From: an uncultured Sutterella sp.
GTDB taxonomy: Bacteria > Pseudomonadota > Gammaproteobacteria > Burkholderiales > Burkholderiaceae_F
NCBI GenBank assembly: GCA_900757865.1
Contig: CAAEPH010000052.1
Coordinates: forward strand, 30,068 to 94,067
Direction of reading: 5' to 3'
Length of the DNA: 64,000 nt
Each line of letters starts with the position of its first letter. The stretch's first letter is position 1. Made by a program: the position numbers and the translations under genes. Positions 1 through 8,045 of this stretch are shown piece by piece. The notes under the pieces are model-generated. The model saw nothing but the letters and a program-made list of their open reading frames with translations, did not search any database and was not told the origin of the DNA.

Positions 1-478
1 GCGCAATTTTGACCCCTAAACACTCAGGAACCATAAAAATATCTTTAGCGACCGACTCACTCATGGTCGTCGGTGGAAAACGGTAGTTGCTGGTGTACAT
101 CCAAGCGCTCACGCCTTCTGCCGACAAGGCACGCACTTTAGCGAGCAGGTTTTCGATGGAGCGCGTGATAAAGTCGGTGCCAGAGACTCCCACCAACGAC
201 GTGGTGCCACACGCAACGAGCTCAGAGAGCGTGAGCTCAGGCGTGCGCGACACGGGACCGCCTTCACCACCACCGCCCGTGACATGAATGTGTTGGTCGA
301 AAAAGCCTGGAGTGAGAATTTTGCCCTTGGCATCAATCACTTCCAGGTTGGGCAAACGAACGTCGAGCGTTTTGTCGATGGCCAAGAAGTGGCCTGCGGC
401 CATCAAGACGTCTTGCACACCCAAGTCATCAGGTGAGTAAACGTGCGCGTTTTTGATCAAAATGGGATGTAACTTCAT
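1..478 (-). CDS. iadA: Isoaspartyl dipeptidase (beta-aspartyl peptidase), 5' part only
   Basis: Reading from 478 towards 1 gives an amidohydrolase N-terminus that begins MKLHPILIKNAHVYSP, then PGFFDQHIHVTGGGGEGGP and a following SRTPELTLSEL segment. The HxH metal motif followed by a glycine-rich GGGGEGGP stretch is characteristic of IadA, which hydrolyses beta-aspartyl dipeptides formed by protein ageing. The start is supported by an upstream GGAGGT about 7 nt from ATG. The gene continues beyond the left edge, so only about 159 codons are visible and later metal ligands cannot be checked. It lies downstream of dcuC on the same strand with a 66-nt gap, so the two are probably co-transcribed; aspartate released by the enzyme could feed C4-dicarboxylate metabolism (inference). 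Confidence 0.85.
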   Translation of the reverse strand, partial: MKLHPILIKNAHVYSPDDLGVQDVLMAAGHFLAIDKTLDVRLPNLEVIDAKGKILTPGFFDQHIHVTGGGGEGGPVSRTPELTLSELVACGTTSLVGVSGTDFITRSIENLLAKVRALSAEGVSAWMYTSNYRFPPTTMSESVAKDIFMVPECLGVKIA

Positions 479-499
479 AGAAAAGACCTCCACACGAAG

Positions 500-526
500 G
501 CCAACACCCAGCGCTTGGATGTTGGC
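500..526 (-). other. Intercistronic stem-loop between dcuC and iadA
   Basis: The arms 500-510 and 516-526 pair over 11 positions with one mismatch around a 5-nt loop. No long U-run follows on the minus strand, so it may be a weak terminator or an mRNA-stabilising hairpin that lowers iadA expression relative to dcuC. Confidence 0.4.
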
Positions 527-544
527 TTTCGGACAATAAAAGGG

Positions 545-1924
545 TTATAAGAAGAGAGCGGATGCAGCGATATTGGTGATGAGCGCAAGGATCATCACAG
601 GAATGGTGCGTCGTACCAATTGGAAGGGCGAAATGCCCGCAATGGAGGCCACTGCAATGGTGACACCGGCAATCGGGCACATCGTACGCGCAATCCCCGC
701 CGAGAGCTGAACCGGCACAGCAAGCACGGCAGCGTTCATGCCAACCGAGGCGGCTGCATCAGGTAACAGTGGTGAGAAAGCAAAGAAGGCTGCGTTCCCC
801 GAGCCCGTGACCAAGGTGGCCACGACCATAATGGCAATCATGACAAAGAGCATGAGCCAAATACCCGCGGATTCCATCGAAGCTGCGGCTTGAATCATGG
901 TGGTAATGCCACCCACTTTCGTCATCCCCAAGGCAAAGAGTTCCGCGCAGCAGATGAGGGTCACCGTGGACGTAAAGACTTTGCCCATGCCTTCAAAAAC
1001 GGATTTCGTGCGATCAATACACGCCTTGATATCGTGGTGCGTGATCATATCGACCACAAAGGCAAAGAGAATCGAAAGAATAATGGCCGTCTGGAGCGAA
1101 AGTTTGATGCCGGCATACACCATGGGTGAGAAGACGATCAGAAGGACCAACGGAACCATCGGCAAGATGGCATAAAAAGCGGGACCCGCTCCTTCGAACG
1201 CTTTGCTCACGTCTTGCGTGGCCTCGCCACTTTCGACGTTAGCCTGCGTTACATCTTTGTCGCGGCGGTCAAAGTAGCGTTGCACAAAGAAGTGCCCAAT
1301 AGCTACGACCGCGATGACACAGAGGGCCACGGGCAACTGGTTTTGAACGAAGTAGGTCACCACGTCCGTATTGAGGAGGTCTGCTGCACGCATCGCGTTC
1401 GAGGACGACGGTCCCAAGTCCAAGCAGCACGTTGAACCGATCACCGCCGCAGCGGAGGTGCGTGAGACGCCAAGCACAATCAATAAAGGATAGATGCTCG
1501 CCATCAACAAGAGGCCAAGACCGACAGCCGAGTTGATAAAGAGCGCCATGAATTGTCCGATGACATACGTGACAGCCAAAAGCACATAGGGCGAGCGAAT
1601 GGCGGCCAAAGGTTTGACGCAAGCCTTCACCAAGGCTTTGGACGCTCCAATTTTGTCCATGTAGTAAGAAAACCCAGCAATCCACATAATGTTGAGGCCT
1701 AAGCCCGGGAGTCGCGTTTTCATTTTGTCGGTGAAGGCCTGAGCAAAGTCAAAACCAAGAAAATGAGTGCTGGCTTTTTCTGTCACAGGGGCAACGCCAA
1801 AGATCGCCGCGATCACGAGAAAGAGGAGACCCGCGACGAGCAAAACCGTGGGTGGATAGTAATTTTTAAAGATGCACCAAGCGACGATGGCAATCACCGC
1901 TAAAGTAATGATGACTTCTAGCAT
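545..1924 (-). CDS. dcuC: Anaerobic C4-dicarboxylate carrier, DcuC family
   Basis: A 459-residue, almost entirely hydrophobic protein with about 12 membrane segments, matching the usual DcuC length of about 460. It begins MLEVIITLAVIAIVAW and contains DcuC-like segments such as GFSYYMDKIGASKALV, GSTCCLDLGPSSSNAM and TGSGNAAFFAFSPLLPD. DcuC proteins exchange or export succinate, fumarate and malate during anaerobic growth. An in-frame extension to 2050 exists, but the start at 1924 has a strong GGAGGT 4 nt upstream and begins exactly at the first membrane segment. It is the first gene of a probable dcuC-iadA operon. Confidence 0.88.
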   Translation of the reverse strand: MLEVIITLAVIAIVAWCIFKNYYPPTVLLVAGLLFLVIAAIFGVAPVTEKASTHFLGFDFAQAFTDKMKTRLPGLGLNIMWIAGFSYYMDKIGASKALVKACVKPLAAIRSPYVLLAVTYVIGQFMALFINSAVGLGLLLMASIYPLLIVLGVSRTSAAAVIGSTCCLDLGPSSSNAMRAADLLNTDVVTYFVQNQLPVALCVIAVVAIGHFFVQRYFDRRDKDVTQANVESGEATQDVSKAFEGAGPAFYAILPMVPLVLLIVFSPMVYAGIKLSLQTAIILSILFAFVVDMITHHDIKACIDRTKSVFEGMGKVFTSTVTLICCAELFALGMTKVGGITTMIQAAASMESAGIWLMLFVMIAIMVVATLVTGSGNAAFFAFSPLLPDAAASVGMNAAVLAVPVQLSAGIARTMCPIAGVTIAVASIAGISPFQLVRRTIPVMILALITNIAASALFL

Positions 1925-2245
1925 AGGACCTCCGTTTGCAAGATTGTGTCGAGGTTCCTGGGCGAGTCCTGAATGACGTGGGGCGTCGGGAGCTGAAAAA
2001 AGCGTAGGCGGCGCTTTGCCTGAGGAGATCCCAGGAAAGACGAAAAGCATTATGAAACGACGTAGGTCTAAATGCTAATAGGTATAAACCCCATAAGAGA
2101 AAGTTCATCGCTCAAAATACGCTATCAACTGGTGTTTTAGAAAAGAAAATTTTCTCAATAGAAAAGAAAAATTTCCACGATCAGTGGCCTGACGATGGGT
2201 AAGGAGGGAGGGGGTCGAGAAATGCAAACCGGTGCAAGGGGAGAG
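1925..2245. promoter_or_regulatory. dcuC upstream region with 21-bp-spaced direct repeats
   Basis: No gene is visible. At 2139 and 2160 there are two copies of TAGAAAAGAAAA followed by a T-run, spaced 21 bp apart, that is two helical turns, on the same side of the DNA. Such repeats upstream of a Dcu carrier could bind a DcuR-like response regulator, but they are also simply A-tracts. No convincing promoter was identified by eye. Confidence 0.3.
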
Positions 2246-2282
2246 AAAAAAAGGGCGATGAGGTTGAAGAACGCTCATCGCC
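2246..2282 (-). terminator. Intrinsic terminator of the EamA transporter gene
   Basis: The 9-bp arms 2254-2262 and 2274-2282 pair perfectly across an 11-nt loop. On the minus strand the stem is followed directly by a T-rich run (complement of 2242-2252). It lies 34 nt past the stop codon of the gene ending at 2316. Confidence 0.75.
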
Positions 2283-2315
2283 AGAATGAAGGTGAAATCG
2301 GACTGTCGTTAGAAC

Positions 2316-3260
2316 CTAGAACCCAGCGCCCGAGGCCAGCTTTTCGCTATCGCCCAACGTGAATGCCGAGCTAATGCGTTTAATGCCGTATTGCGCCACC
2401 CAGACGCCACAGAGAATCATCACTGAGCCCATGAGTCCAATAAAGCTCATGTCTTCGCCTAAAACGGTCAGGCCTAAGACGGCGCTGATCACCGGAACCC
2501 AGTAGAGGTACTGGCTCGCCTGACGGTTCCCCAAGACGGTGGAGACACGACTCCAGAGCACCGCGCAAAGCGACATCGTCACAAGTGCCAAGAAGGCGAG
2601 GTTGCCGATCACCACAGGGTTGGCAAGGACGGTGAGGTCGGTGCCACCTTGGTGCAAGTAAAACGGAATAAGCGCTAAGAGCCCGTAGCCAAAGGCCTTG
2701 CGAGTAATAAAGCTCATTGGATAGCCAGAAAGCGTTTTGAGCATCACACTGTAGGTCGCCCAGCAAAAGGCAGCCGCGACGGCGAGCCACAACCCTACAC
2801 TCCCCAACTGAAAGAGTACCGTGTTGTCAAACCAAAGCAAGAACGCGCCGGTCGCCGACGAGCAAAGTCCTGCGACCACCGTCCAGTGCATACGCCATTG
2901 ACGAAAGACTGCCATGGCGATGATCGCGGTCATCAAGGGGCCGGTTGCCATGAGCATCGCGACACTAGAGGCTTGCGCGTTTTGTAGCGCCAAATGCTCC
3001 AGTCCGTAGTAGAGCGGAATCCACGCTAGCCCTAAGAGGGCGATCTTGAGTTCGTCAAAGACCGTATCGGCAAAGAGCCATTTCGGCGCAAAAGCAACGA
3101 GAGCGAGGTAGGCGAGCGCTGTGCGAAGCGAGAGAACATCGATGGCGGTAAGGCCATGCGCGTAGAGAAGTTTGATGGAGACGTAGGTGAAACCCCAGAG
3201 GCCAATAATCCCCAGGGCTAAAAGATGGTAGAGAGCGGGATGGGTAGTTCGGGTTGGCAT
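2316..3260 (-). CDS. EamA/DMT-superfamily inner-membrane transporter
   Basis: A 314-residue membrane protein with about ten predicted helices arranged as two EamA halves. The first half contains WGFTYVSIKLLYAHGLTAID and the second WATYSVMLKTLSGYP and VISAVLGLTVLGEDMSFIG, typical of drug/metabolite transporters where each half ends in a conserved proline/glycine helix. The substrate cannot be predicted; members export amino acids, nucleobases or other metabolites. No strong ribosome binding site precedes the ATG at 3260. It is a single-gene unit with its own terminator, divergent from the amino-acid ABC operon. Confidence 0.82.
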   Translation of the reverse strand: MPTRTTHPALYHLLALGIIGLWGFTYVSIKLLYAHGLTAIDVLSLRTALAYLALVAFAPKWLFADTVFDELKIALLGLAWIPLYYGLEHLALQNAQASSVAMLMATGPLMTAIIAMAVFRQWRMHWTVVAGLCSSATGAFLLWFDNTVLFQLGSVGLWLAVAAAFCWATYSVMLKTLSGYPMSFITRKAFGYGLLALIPFYLHQGGTDLTVLANPVVIGNLAFLALVTMSLCAVLWSRVSTVLGNRQASQYLYWVPVISAVLGLTVLGEDMSFIGLMGSVMILCGVWVAQYGIKRISSAFTLGDSEKLASGAGF

Positions 3261-3704
3261 AAAACGATAACCAGAGTGACGATAGATCTATTCTACCCAA
3301 GCCCTACCAGGCCTTGCAACCCAAGTGTTGCGCTTTTTCTGTGGTAATTGGCTGATATTGCTGAGGTTTTAGAGCGCTCTAAATGTCGACAAATCCGCGC
3401 ATTAGTCGACAAAATAGCACAATAAAACGCAGAAAAACTCAACCAATAGGGAAGAGCTCTATCTGTGTTTGAAAAGAAGAGGGCGAGGACTCGAAAAACG
3501 GTGTGCGCTCCTCCCAAAGTGCTATACAATGCGTAGAGTTTTGGACGGCAAGACGGGATGTCTTGTGCCTTGAGCGACGATCCAGCGTACCGCTTAACTT
3601 CTCTTGAGCGGTGTGTCATGGGTGAACGGCGTTTTTCGCACAACGACAGTTCCCTTGCCAGCGTTCTTTAACCCCCTCATTTGCCTTCTTTGTTGGAGTC
3701 ACTC
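3261..3704. other. Divergent intergenic region, no gene seen
   Basis: This 444-bp stretch separates the EamA gene from the ABC importer. Short ORFs here are not protein-like. A TATACAAT-like -10 element is visible near 3523-3530 without a good -35 box, and a small inverted repeat (GGCAAGAC/GTCTTG) lies around 3546-3567. Nothing decisive was found. Confidence 0.4.
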
Positions 3705-4484
3705 ATGGCCATGAAATTGAAATCCATTCTCACAGCTGCCCTGGTAGCGGGAGCGTTTGCTGCTTCGTTTGCTCAGGCAGCGAGCACGTACATCGTGGGT
3801 ACGGGCGCAACGTATCGTCCGTTTGAGTTTGAAACCCCTAACAAAGAATTGGTTGGCTTTGACGTCGATTTGATGAAAGAAATCGCCAAAGCCGCTGGCT
3901 TTGAAGTCAAATTTGTGAACACTCCCTGGAGCGGGATTTTCGCTACGCTCGAGACGGGCGACCGCGACATTATCATGTCGGGGATCACGATTACCGATAA
4001 GCGTAAAGAAGTGGTTGACTTTGCGCGTCCTTACTTCCTGGCACACCAGTTGGTCTTGACCGCCAAAGGCGTCAAGATCTCGAGCCTCAAGGAGCTCGAA
4101 GGCAAACCCATTGCCGTGGTGAATGCCTCCGCTGGCGACATCGTGGCGAGCAAAGCCTTTGGGAAAACCTCGCCCAACATTCGTCGCTTTGATAACACCC
4201 CGCTCGCCTTGGAAGAGCTCAATAACGGCGGGGTTGATGCCATGATTGGCGACGTGGGCGTTTTGCAGTACTACGCACAGCAAAACCCCGATAAAGCGTT
4301 TAACCAGTTCCGCGATCCGAGCTTTGAAGAGCAGTACTTTGGGATCGGTGTTCGCAAAGGTAACCAAAAGGTCTTGGACGACATCAATAAAGGTTTGACC
4401 GACGTGATCAAGTCGGGTGCCTACAACAAGGTTTACCACAAGTGGTTCGGGACCGATGCGCCCGCGCTGCCTGAGATGAAATAA
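3705..4484 (+). CDS. Amino-acid ABC transporter, periplasmic binding protein
   Basis: A 259-residue solute-binding protein of the HisJ/GlnH (SBP_bac_3) family. It has a classic signal peptide, MAMKLKSILTAALVAGAF followed by cleavage near AQA-AST, and the family signatures ATYRPFEF, GFDVDLMKEIAKAAGF and SGITITDKRKEVVDFARPY. The start at 3705 is chosen because GGAG lies 6 nt upstream; an extension to 3681 has no such site. The ligand (polar or basic amino acid) cannot be deduced. It heads a binding protein-permease-ATPase operon and is followed by an intercistronic hairpin, the usual arrangement for making excess binding protein. Confidence 0.88.
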   Translation: MAMKLKSILTAALVAGAFAASFAQAASTYIVGTGATYRPFEFETPNKELVGFDVDLMKEIAKAAGFEVKFVNTPWSGIFATLETGDRDIIMSGITITDKRKEVVDFARPYFLAHQLVLTAKGVKISSLKELEGKPIAVVNASAGDIVASKAFGKTSPNIRRFDNTPLALEELNNGGVDAMIGDVGVLQYYAQQNPDKAFNQFRDPSFEEQYFGIGVRKGNQKVLDDINKGLTDVIKSGAYNKVYHKWFGTDAPALPEMK

Positions 4485-4524
4485 AAACCTCCTTGGCCAT
4501 TCACGTGCGAGCATTCGCCATTAT

Positions 4525-4561
4525 GCCCATCCTCATCGGCTTGTCATCAAGCAGGATGGGC
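4525..4561 (+). other. Stacked intercistronic stem-loop after the binding-protein gene
   Basis: An outer 9-bp stem (4525-4533 with 4553-4561) encloses an inner 5-bp stem (4539-4543 with 4548-4552). No U-run follows, so it is more likely an RNA-stabilising or partial-termination hairpin than a full terminator. Confidence 0.5.
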
Positions 4562-4701
4562 GCTTTGTCCGACTGATACGTGTGCTACAGCACGCGATGA
4601 AAGTTGGACACGCTTTTTTCGCCGCCCTGCGTTGGGTCAGCTCAGCGCCGGACGGTTTTTCCTTATTTTAGACTTACTCACCAACAGGACGTCGACATAC
4701 T

Positions 4702-5457
4702 ATGACAGGCTTTCGCTCCGACATCATCATGGAGTATTGGCCCCTCTTTATGAATGGGGCGCTAATGACCATCAAAATCACGGTGATCTGTGTGACTTTG
4801 GGTATCCTCTTAGGGATGCTGTTAGGCATGGGGCGACTCGCGTCCTCGCGTAACCCGGGGCTCAACACGGTGCTGCACTATGGTGTGCGTTGGCCCATTG
4901 CTGTCTGGGTGAGTTTCTTTCGTGGTACGCCACTTTTTGTGCAAATCTTTTTGATGCACTTTGCTGTGATGCCGCTTTTTATCCATCCGGTGGACGGTCT
5001 CATTATCAGTGGCGATTTAGCGCGCGAAATTCGCAGTCAGCACGGCGTGTTGCTCGCGGGTATCGCGTCGATTACGCTAAACGCCGGGGCCTACATGTCG
5101 GAAGTCTTCCGCGCGGGCTTGCAAAGTTTGGATAAGGGCCAGATGGAGAGCGCTCGAAGCCTTGGCATGAGCTACTGGCAAGCAATGCGTCACATTCTCT
5201 TGCCACAAGCGTTTCGTCGTATGTTGCCCGCTTTGGGTAACAACGCCATTGCGATTTTAAAAGACTCTTCGCTCGTTTCGGCCATTGGCTTGGCGGAACT
5301 CGCTTACGCTGCGCGCACCGTCGCGGGCGCGTCGGCGCGCTACTGGGAGCCGTACTTGACGATTTCGCTTATGTACTGGGTGATGACCCTGGGGCTCGCG
5401 TACGGCATTCGTCGTTTGGAGCAGTATCTGGGTAAAGGGGATGATGGGCTGCGCTAA
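4702..5457 (+). CDS. Amino-acid ABC transporter, permease
   Basis: A 251-residue HisM/GlnP-type inner-membrane permease. The EAA loop that contacts the ATPase is clear (ESARSLGMSYWQAMRHILLP), followed by QAFRRMLPALGNNAI. The FFRGTPLFVQ motif is typical of polar amino-acid permeases. It is the second gene of the importer operon. Only one permease is present, so the channel is probably a homodimer. Confidence 0.9.
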   Translation: MTGFRSDIIMEYWPLFMNGALMTIKITVICVTLGILLGMLLGMGRLASSRNPGLNTVLHYGVRWPIAVWVSFFRGTPLFVQIFLMHFAVMPLFIHPVDGLIISGDLAREIRSQHGVLLAGIASITLNAGAYMSEVFRAGLQSLDKGQMESARSLGMSYWQAMRHILLPQAFRRMLPALGNNAIAILKDSSLVSAIGLAELAYAARTVAGASARYWEPYLTISLMYWVMTLGLAYGIRRLEQYLGKGDDGLR

Positions 5458-5573
5458 GCGGGAACCACGGCTTTTTTCTTTTACCTTTTGAGGTGAAACC
5501 GATTAAGAGAACCAAACCCTGAGAGCTCGCACATCAAGAAAGCGCGTTGCTTGGGGTTTTAGGCAGAAAGAAA

Positions 5574-6362
5574 ATGACGATGAACGAGACGAATAGTAAG
5601 ACTACCACGAGTATTCAGAGCCCTTCGGCTCAGGGTCCCATTGTGAGCATCCGAGGACTCAAAAAAGTGTTTGGCAAGAATACGGTGTTACGCAACATCG
5701 ATTTTGATGTCTACCCTGGCGAAAAAGTGGTGGTGTTGGGGCCATCCGGGTCTGGAAAAAGCACGATGCTTCGCTGCATCAACGCTCTTGAAGATGTTAC
5801 GGAAGGAGTGATTGATGTCAACGGCTTTACACCGACGGACCCACATTGCGACCTTAACAAAATGCGCGAGCACCTCGGTATGGTGTTTCAGCGCTTTAAT
5901 TTGTGGCCACATAAAACGGTGCTCGAAAACGTGATGCTCTCGCAGCGTGTGGTGTTAAAACGCACGGCTGAAGAAGCTAAACAACGGGCCCTCGAACTTT
6001 TGGCTGACGTGGGCTTGGCCGACAAGGCTGATCAGTACCCGGCAAGCCTCTCGGGCGGGCAACAGCAACGCGTGGCGATTGCCCGAGCACTTGCGATGGA
6101 GCCTAAGGTGATGCTCTTTGACGAGCCCACGTCTGCGTTGGACCCGGAGCTCGTTGGAGAAGTCTTAAACGTGATGAAGCGCTTGGCACAAAGCGGTATG
6201 ACCATGATTGTGGTGACGCACGAAATCGGCTTTGCCAAAGAAGTGGCCGATCGTGTGGTGTTTATGGACGGCGGCGTCATTGTCGAAAGTGGCCATCCGA
6301 ACGATATTCTTGTGAACCCCAAAGAAGAACGCACGCGTGCGTTCTTAGCCCGTGTGCTTTAA
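5574..6362 (+). CDS. Amino-acid ABC transporter, ATPase
   Basis: A 262-residue HisP/GlnQ-type ATPase with Walker A GPSGSGKST, Q-loop MVFQRFNLWPH, signature LSGGQQQRVAIARALA, Walker B VMLFDEPTSALDPE and H-loop VVTHE. The FNLWPH segment is typical of polar amino-acid importers. Two adjacent ATG codons (5574 and 5580) are possible starts; in-frame codons upstream to 5547 are unlikely because the family begins near VSIRGLKKVFG. It completes the importer operon. Confidence 0.9.
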   Translation: MTMNETNSKTTTSIQSPSAQGPIVSIRGLKKVFGKNTVLRNIDFDVYPGEKVVVLGPSGSGKSTMLRCINALEDVTEGVIDVNGFTPTDPHCDLNKMREHLGMVFQRFNLWPHKTVLENVMLSQRVVLKRTAEEAKQRALELLADVGLADKADQYPASLSGGQQQRVAIARALAMEPKVMLFDEPTSALDPELVGEVLNVMKRLAQSGMTMIVVTHEIGFAKEVADRVVFMDGGVIVESGHPNDILVNPKEERTRAFLARVL

Positions 6363-6437
6363 GCAACCGGGGCTCGCGTGTGCCACGACGTGTTCGTGCG
6401 ATGAGGTTTAAATCCCAAGAGCGTGAAGGAGGAAAGG

Positions 6438-7355
6438 GTGAAGTCTGCTGAACTCAATCTGCCATCGGTTTTAACGGCCAAGCAAGAAGCGCTTGTGTTG
6501 TTGATAGAGCGCACATGGACGAGCAATGCTGATGCGGACTATTTGGCGTTTTCCAGTACGCTTTTGCCAAGCGACCAACCCGCTTACGGCGTGCGGATGC
6601 CCGTTCTTCGGAACGTCGCGAAAGCAATGTTGAAAGGCAAAGACGCCCGCCTCGTCATGGAAGCGTTGTTGATCCTTCACAAAATGGATCCCCGGCGAAT
6701 CCAGAACTTGGAGTGGACGCATTTGGGGTCGATTTTATTGGGGCGCGCCAAAGAGGCAGAGATGCCTTGTCGCGCTCTGTGGTGGCGCGCGTGGTTGGAT
6801 CGCATGGACGGGTGGGGACCGTGCGACTTGATGGGTGGCGAATCACACTTTATGCGAGAAGCGCCAACGGTGTGGTTACCCATCTTGCGCGAGTTGATTG
6901 ACGCGCTTCGCGCCGACGATGTCTCCTCGCTTTGGCGAGCGCGTGTCGCGCTGGTGGCGCTGCAAGCGCACTTTAAGTTACCCGATTGGATTGACGAGGC
7001 ATTAAAGGCACTTCAGAGTCCGGCTATCACCAGGTCGCTTAACGCATTTTATGAGCAAGGCGTTTTAGGGACACCCAAGCGCAAGGGGCGTAAGGGCAAA
7101 GAGCAAGACCAAAATCAAAGCCAAAGCAAATCCCAAGACACAACAACGCAACCCGGCTACTACTTATCCATGGGGGTCGCTTGGGCGTGGGTGACGTTTT
7201 TAACGGCGGATTTTGAACGAACGTTTGCGGTATTGAGCCACAGCGAAGGGGTCTTTGATCCTGCCACCCAGCGCCGTGTGGTGCGTAAAGCTCACGAGTC
7301 GTTGGCGCTCTCCGCCGAGCAAAAAGCACGACTTGATGCATTGCTGGGTGCTTAA
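6438..7355 (+). CDS. AlkD-like DNA alkylation repair protein
   Basis: About 305 residues of alpha-helical HEAT-like repeats typical of the AlkD family of DNA glycosylases that remove alkylated bases. Recognisable segments are YGVRMPVLRNVAKAM, SLWRARVALVALQAHFK and MGVAWAWVTFLTADFE. Between the last helices is a low-complexity hydrophilic insert rich in K, Q, S and D (about residues 216-240), probably a disordered loop. A GTG start at 6438 is preferred because GGAGG lies 5 nt upstream. Catalytic residues cannot be assigned with certainty by eye, so a non-enzymatic relative is possible. Confidence 0.72.
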   Translation: MKSAELNLPSVLTAKQEALVLLIERTWTSNADADYLAFSSTLLPSDQPAYGVRMPVLRNVAKAMLKGKDARLVMEALLILHKMDPRRIQNLEWTHLGSILLGRAKEAEMPCRALWWRAWLDRMDGWGPCDLMGGESHFMREAPTVWLPILRELIDALRADDVSSLWRARVALVALQAHFKLPDWIDEALKALQSPAITRSLNAFYEQGVLGTPKRKGRKGKEQDQNQSQSKSQDTTTQPGYYLSMGVAWAWVTFLTADFERTFAVLSHSEGVFDPATQRRVVRKAHESLALSAEQKARLDALLGA

Positions 7356-7498
7356 AGCCTGAGTGCTGAGCCGAAAGTGAGGAGACGCACTTGACCTTTC
7401 TTGCGTCCTTTCAGACCTTTCCAAAGCTCTTTTTCTGCTTTGCGCTCAAAGCCTCTCTTCGCAAACGCCTCGTTGACTTTGACGATGGCGCTGTGCAT
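7352..7498 (-). CDS. Possible small basic protein, 48 residues
   Basis: An ORF on the minus strand starting MHSAIVKVNEAFAKRGF, with a lysine-rich middle (about one residue in four is K or R). It converges on the AlkD-like gene, and the two stop codons overlap by 4 nt. Codon use resembles the neighbourhood and no competing plus-strand ORF is protein-like. No clear ribosome binding site is seen and an in-frame stop lies only 8 codons upstream of ATG. It could be a real small DNA- or RNA-binding protein or a remnant of a longer gene; I do not recognise the family. Confidence 0.3.
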   Translation of the reverse strand: MHSAIVKVNEAFAKRGFERKAEKELWKGLKGRKKGQVRLLTFGSALRL

Positions 7499-7604
7499 TT
7501 TCCCGTGGTGTTTTCTTGGCTATTCCTTGACCTTAGGCATGGTCTGCGTGCTCGCCAACGCCCCATCATAGATCCATCATAGCCCCACTAGGGCGTTTAC
7601 CTTA

Positions 7605-7633
7605 TTGTCAGGTTGGCTGAGGCGGGCTAAACT
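7605..7633 (+). promoter_or_regulatory. Sigma-70-type promoter of the nhaC-like leader
   Basis: TTGTCA (7605-7610) and TAAACT (7628-7633) are separated by exactly 17 bp, giving a good consensus promoter. Transcription would begin near 7640 and produce a leader of about 400 nt before the antiporter start codon. Confidence 0.6.
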
Positions 7634-7653
7634 TCTTCGCACTATGACATACG

Positions 7654-7732
7654 CAACACCTACTCTTTATCTCAAAACCCACCGCGCACGCTGGTGGTGG
7701 CTCTCTCAAATTTGAGCGAGCCGCAGGTGTTG
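7654..7732 (+). ncRNA. Structured leader element 1 (three-way junction) upstream of nhaC-like gene
   Basis: An 8-bp closing stem (7654-7661 with 7725-7732) encloses two hairpins. One pairs 7679-7683 with 7693-7697. The other is a 22-nt near-palindrome, 7700-7721, centred on AAATTT with one mismatch. A run of five T starts at 7741, 8 nt after the closing stem. This could be a riboswitch-like domain, an independent small RNA, or (for the 22-nt palindrome) a DNA operator. No known riboswitch class was recognised. Confidence 0.45.
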
Positions 7733-7761
7733 GTCAAAACTTTTTAATAATCCTCTCTAAC

Positions 7762-7864
7762 GCTTTCGGTTCGCCACCGTCCTCAATGAGGTCTTTAAAG
7801 GATCTTGGGGTCCTTGGGTGGCAGAGAAAAAGGGGCGTTTCCCTTTGAACCCGAAACCGAAAGC
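7762..7864 (+). ncRNA. Structured leader element 2 (multi-branched) upstream of nhaC-like gene
   Basis: A 10-bp closing stem, GCTTTCGGTT (7762-7771) with AACCGAAAGC (7855-7864), encloses a 6-bp stem (7773-7778 with 7817-7822). Inside that stem are two hairpins: 7781-7784 with 7788-7791, and 7798-7804 with 7809-7815 (one G-U pair). A further 6-bp hairpin pairs 7829-7834 with 7841-7846. Five nested helices in about 100 nt suggest an evolved RNA structure, possibly a ligand- or ion-sensing leader for the antiporter. The pairing was found by eye only. Confidence 0.45.
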
Positions 7865-8045
7865 CGACACATCCTCTCCCTTTCGAGTTTTCTCTCTTAA
7901 AGCCAAATCAAGCGATAGCGCGAAAAACGCCCAAAAGAGCCCCCCCTTCACAAGCCTCTAAAGCCTCACCATGAGTGATTTGGCGATTCCTGGCAACGAG
8001 AGCCATGACGACTTTTTATTGGTGTTTTACGCTTGGGAGAAACTC

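Noticed and set aside
3293..3643. 116-codon minus-strand ORF upstream of the ABC importer
   Set aside because: No protein-like hydrophobicity pattern or ribosome binding site; it lies in a promoter region between divergent genes.
3699..4514. 271-codon ORF antisense to the amino-acid binding-protein gene
   Set aside because: Shadow of a clear signal-peptide-bearing SBP; no family features.
7654..7732. tRNA, 4.5S or 6S RNA identity for the leader element
   Set aside because: No anticodon arm, no SRP GGAAG/AGCAGCC motif, and the shape does not fit the long 6S rod.
7757..7951. 64-codon minus-strand ORF in the nhaC leader
   Set aside because: Overlaps the strongly structured leader; composition looks like the complement of a paired RNA rather than a protein.
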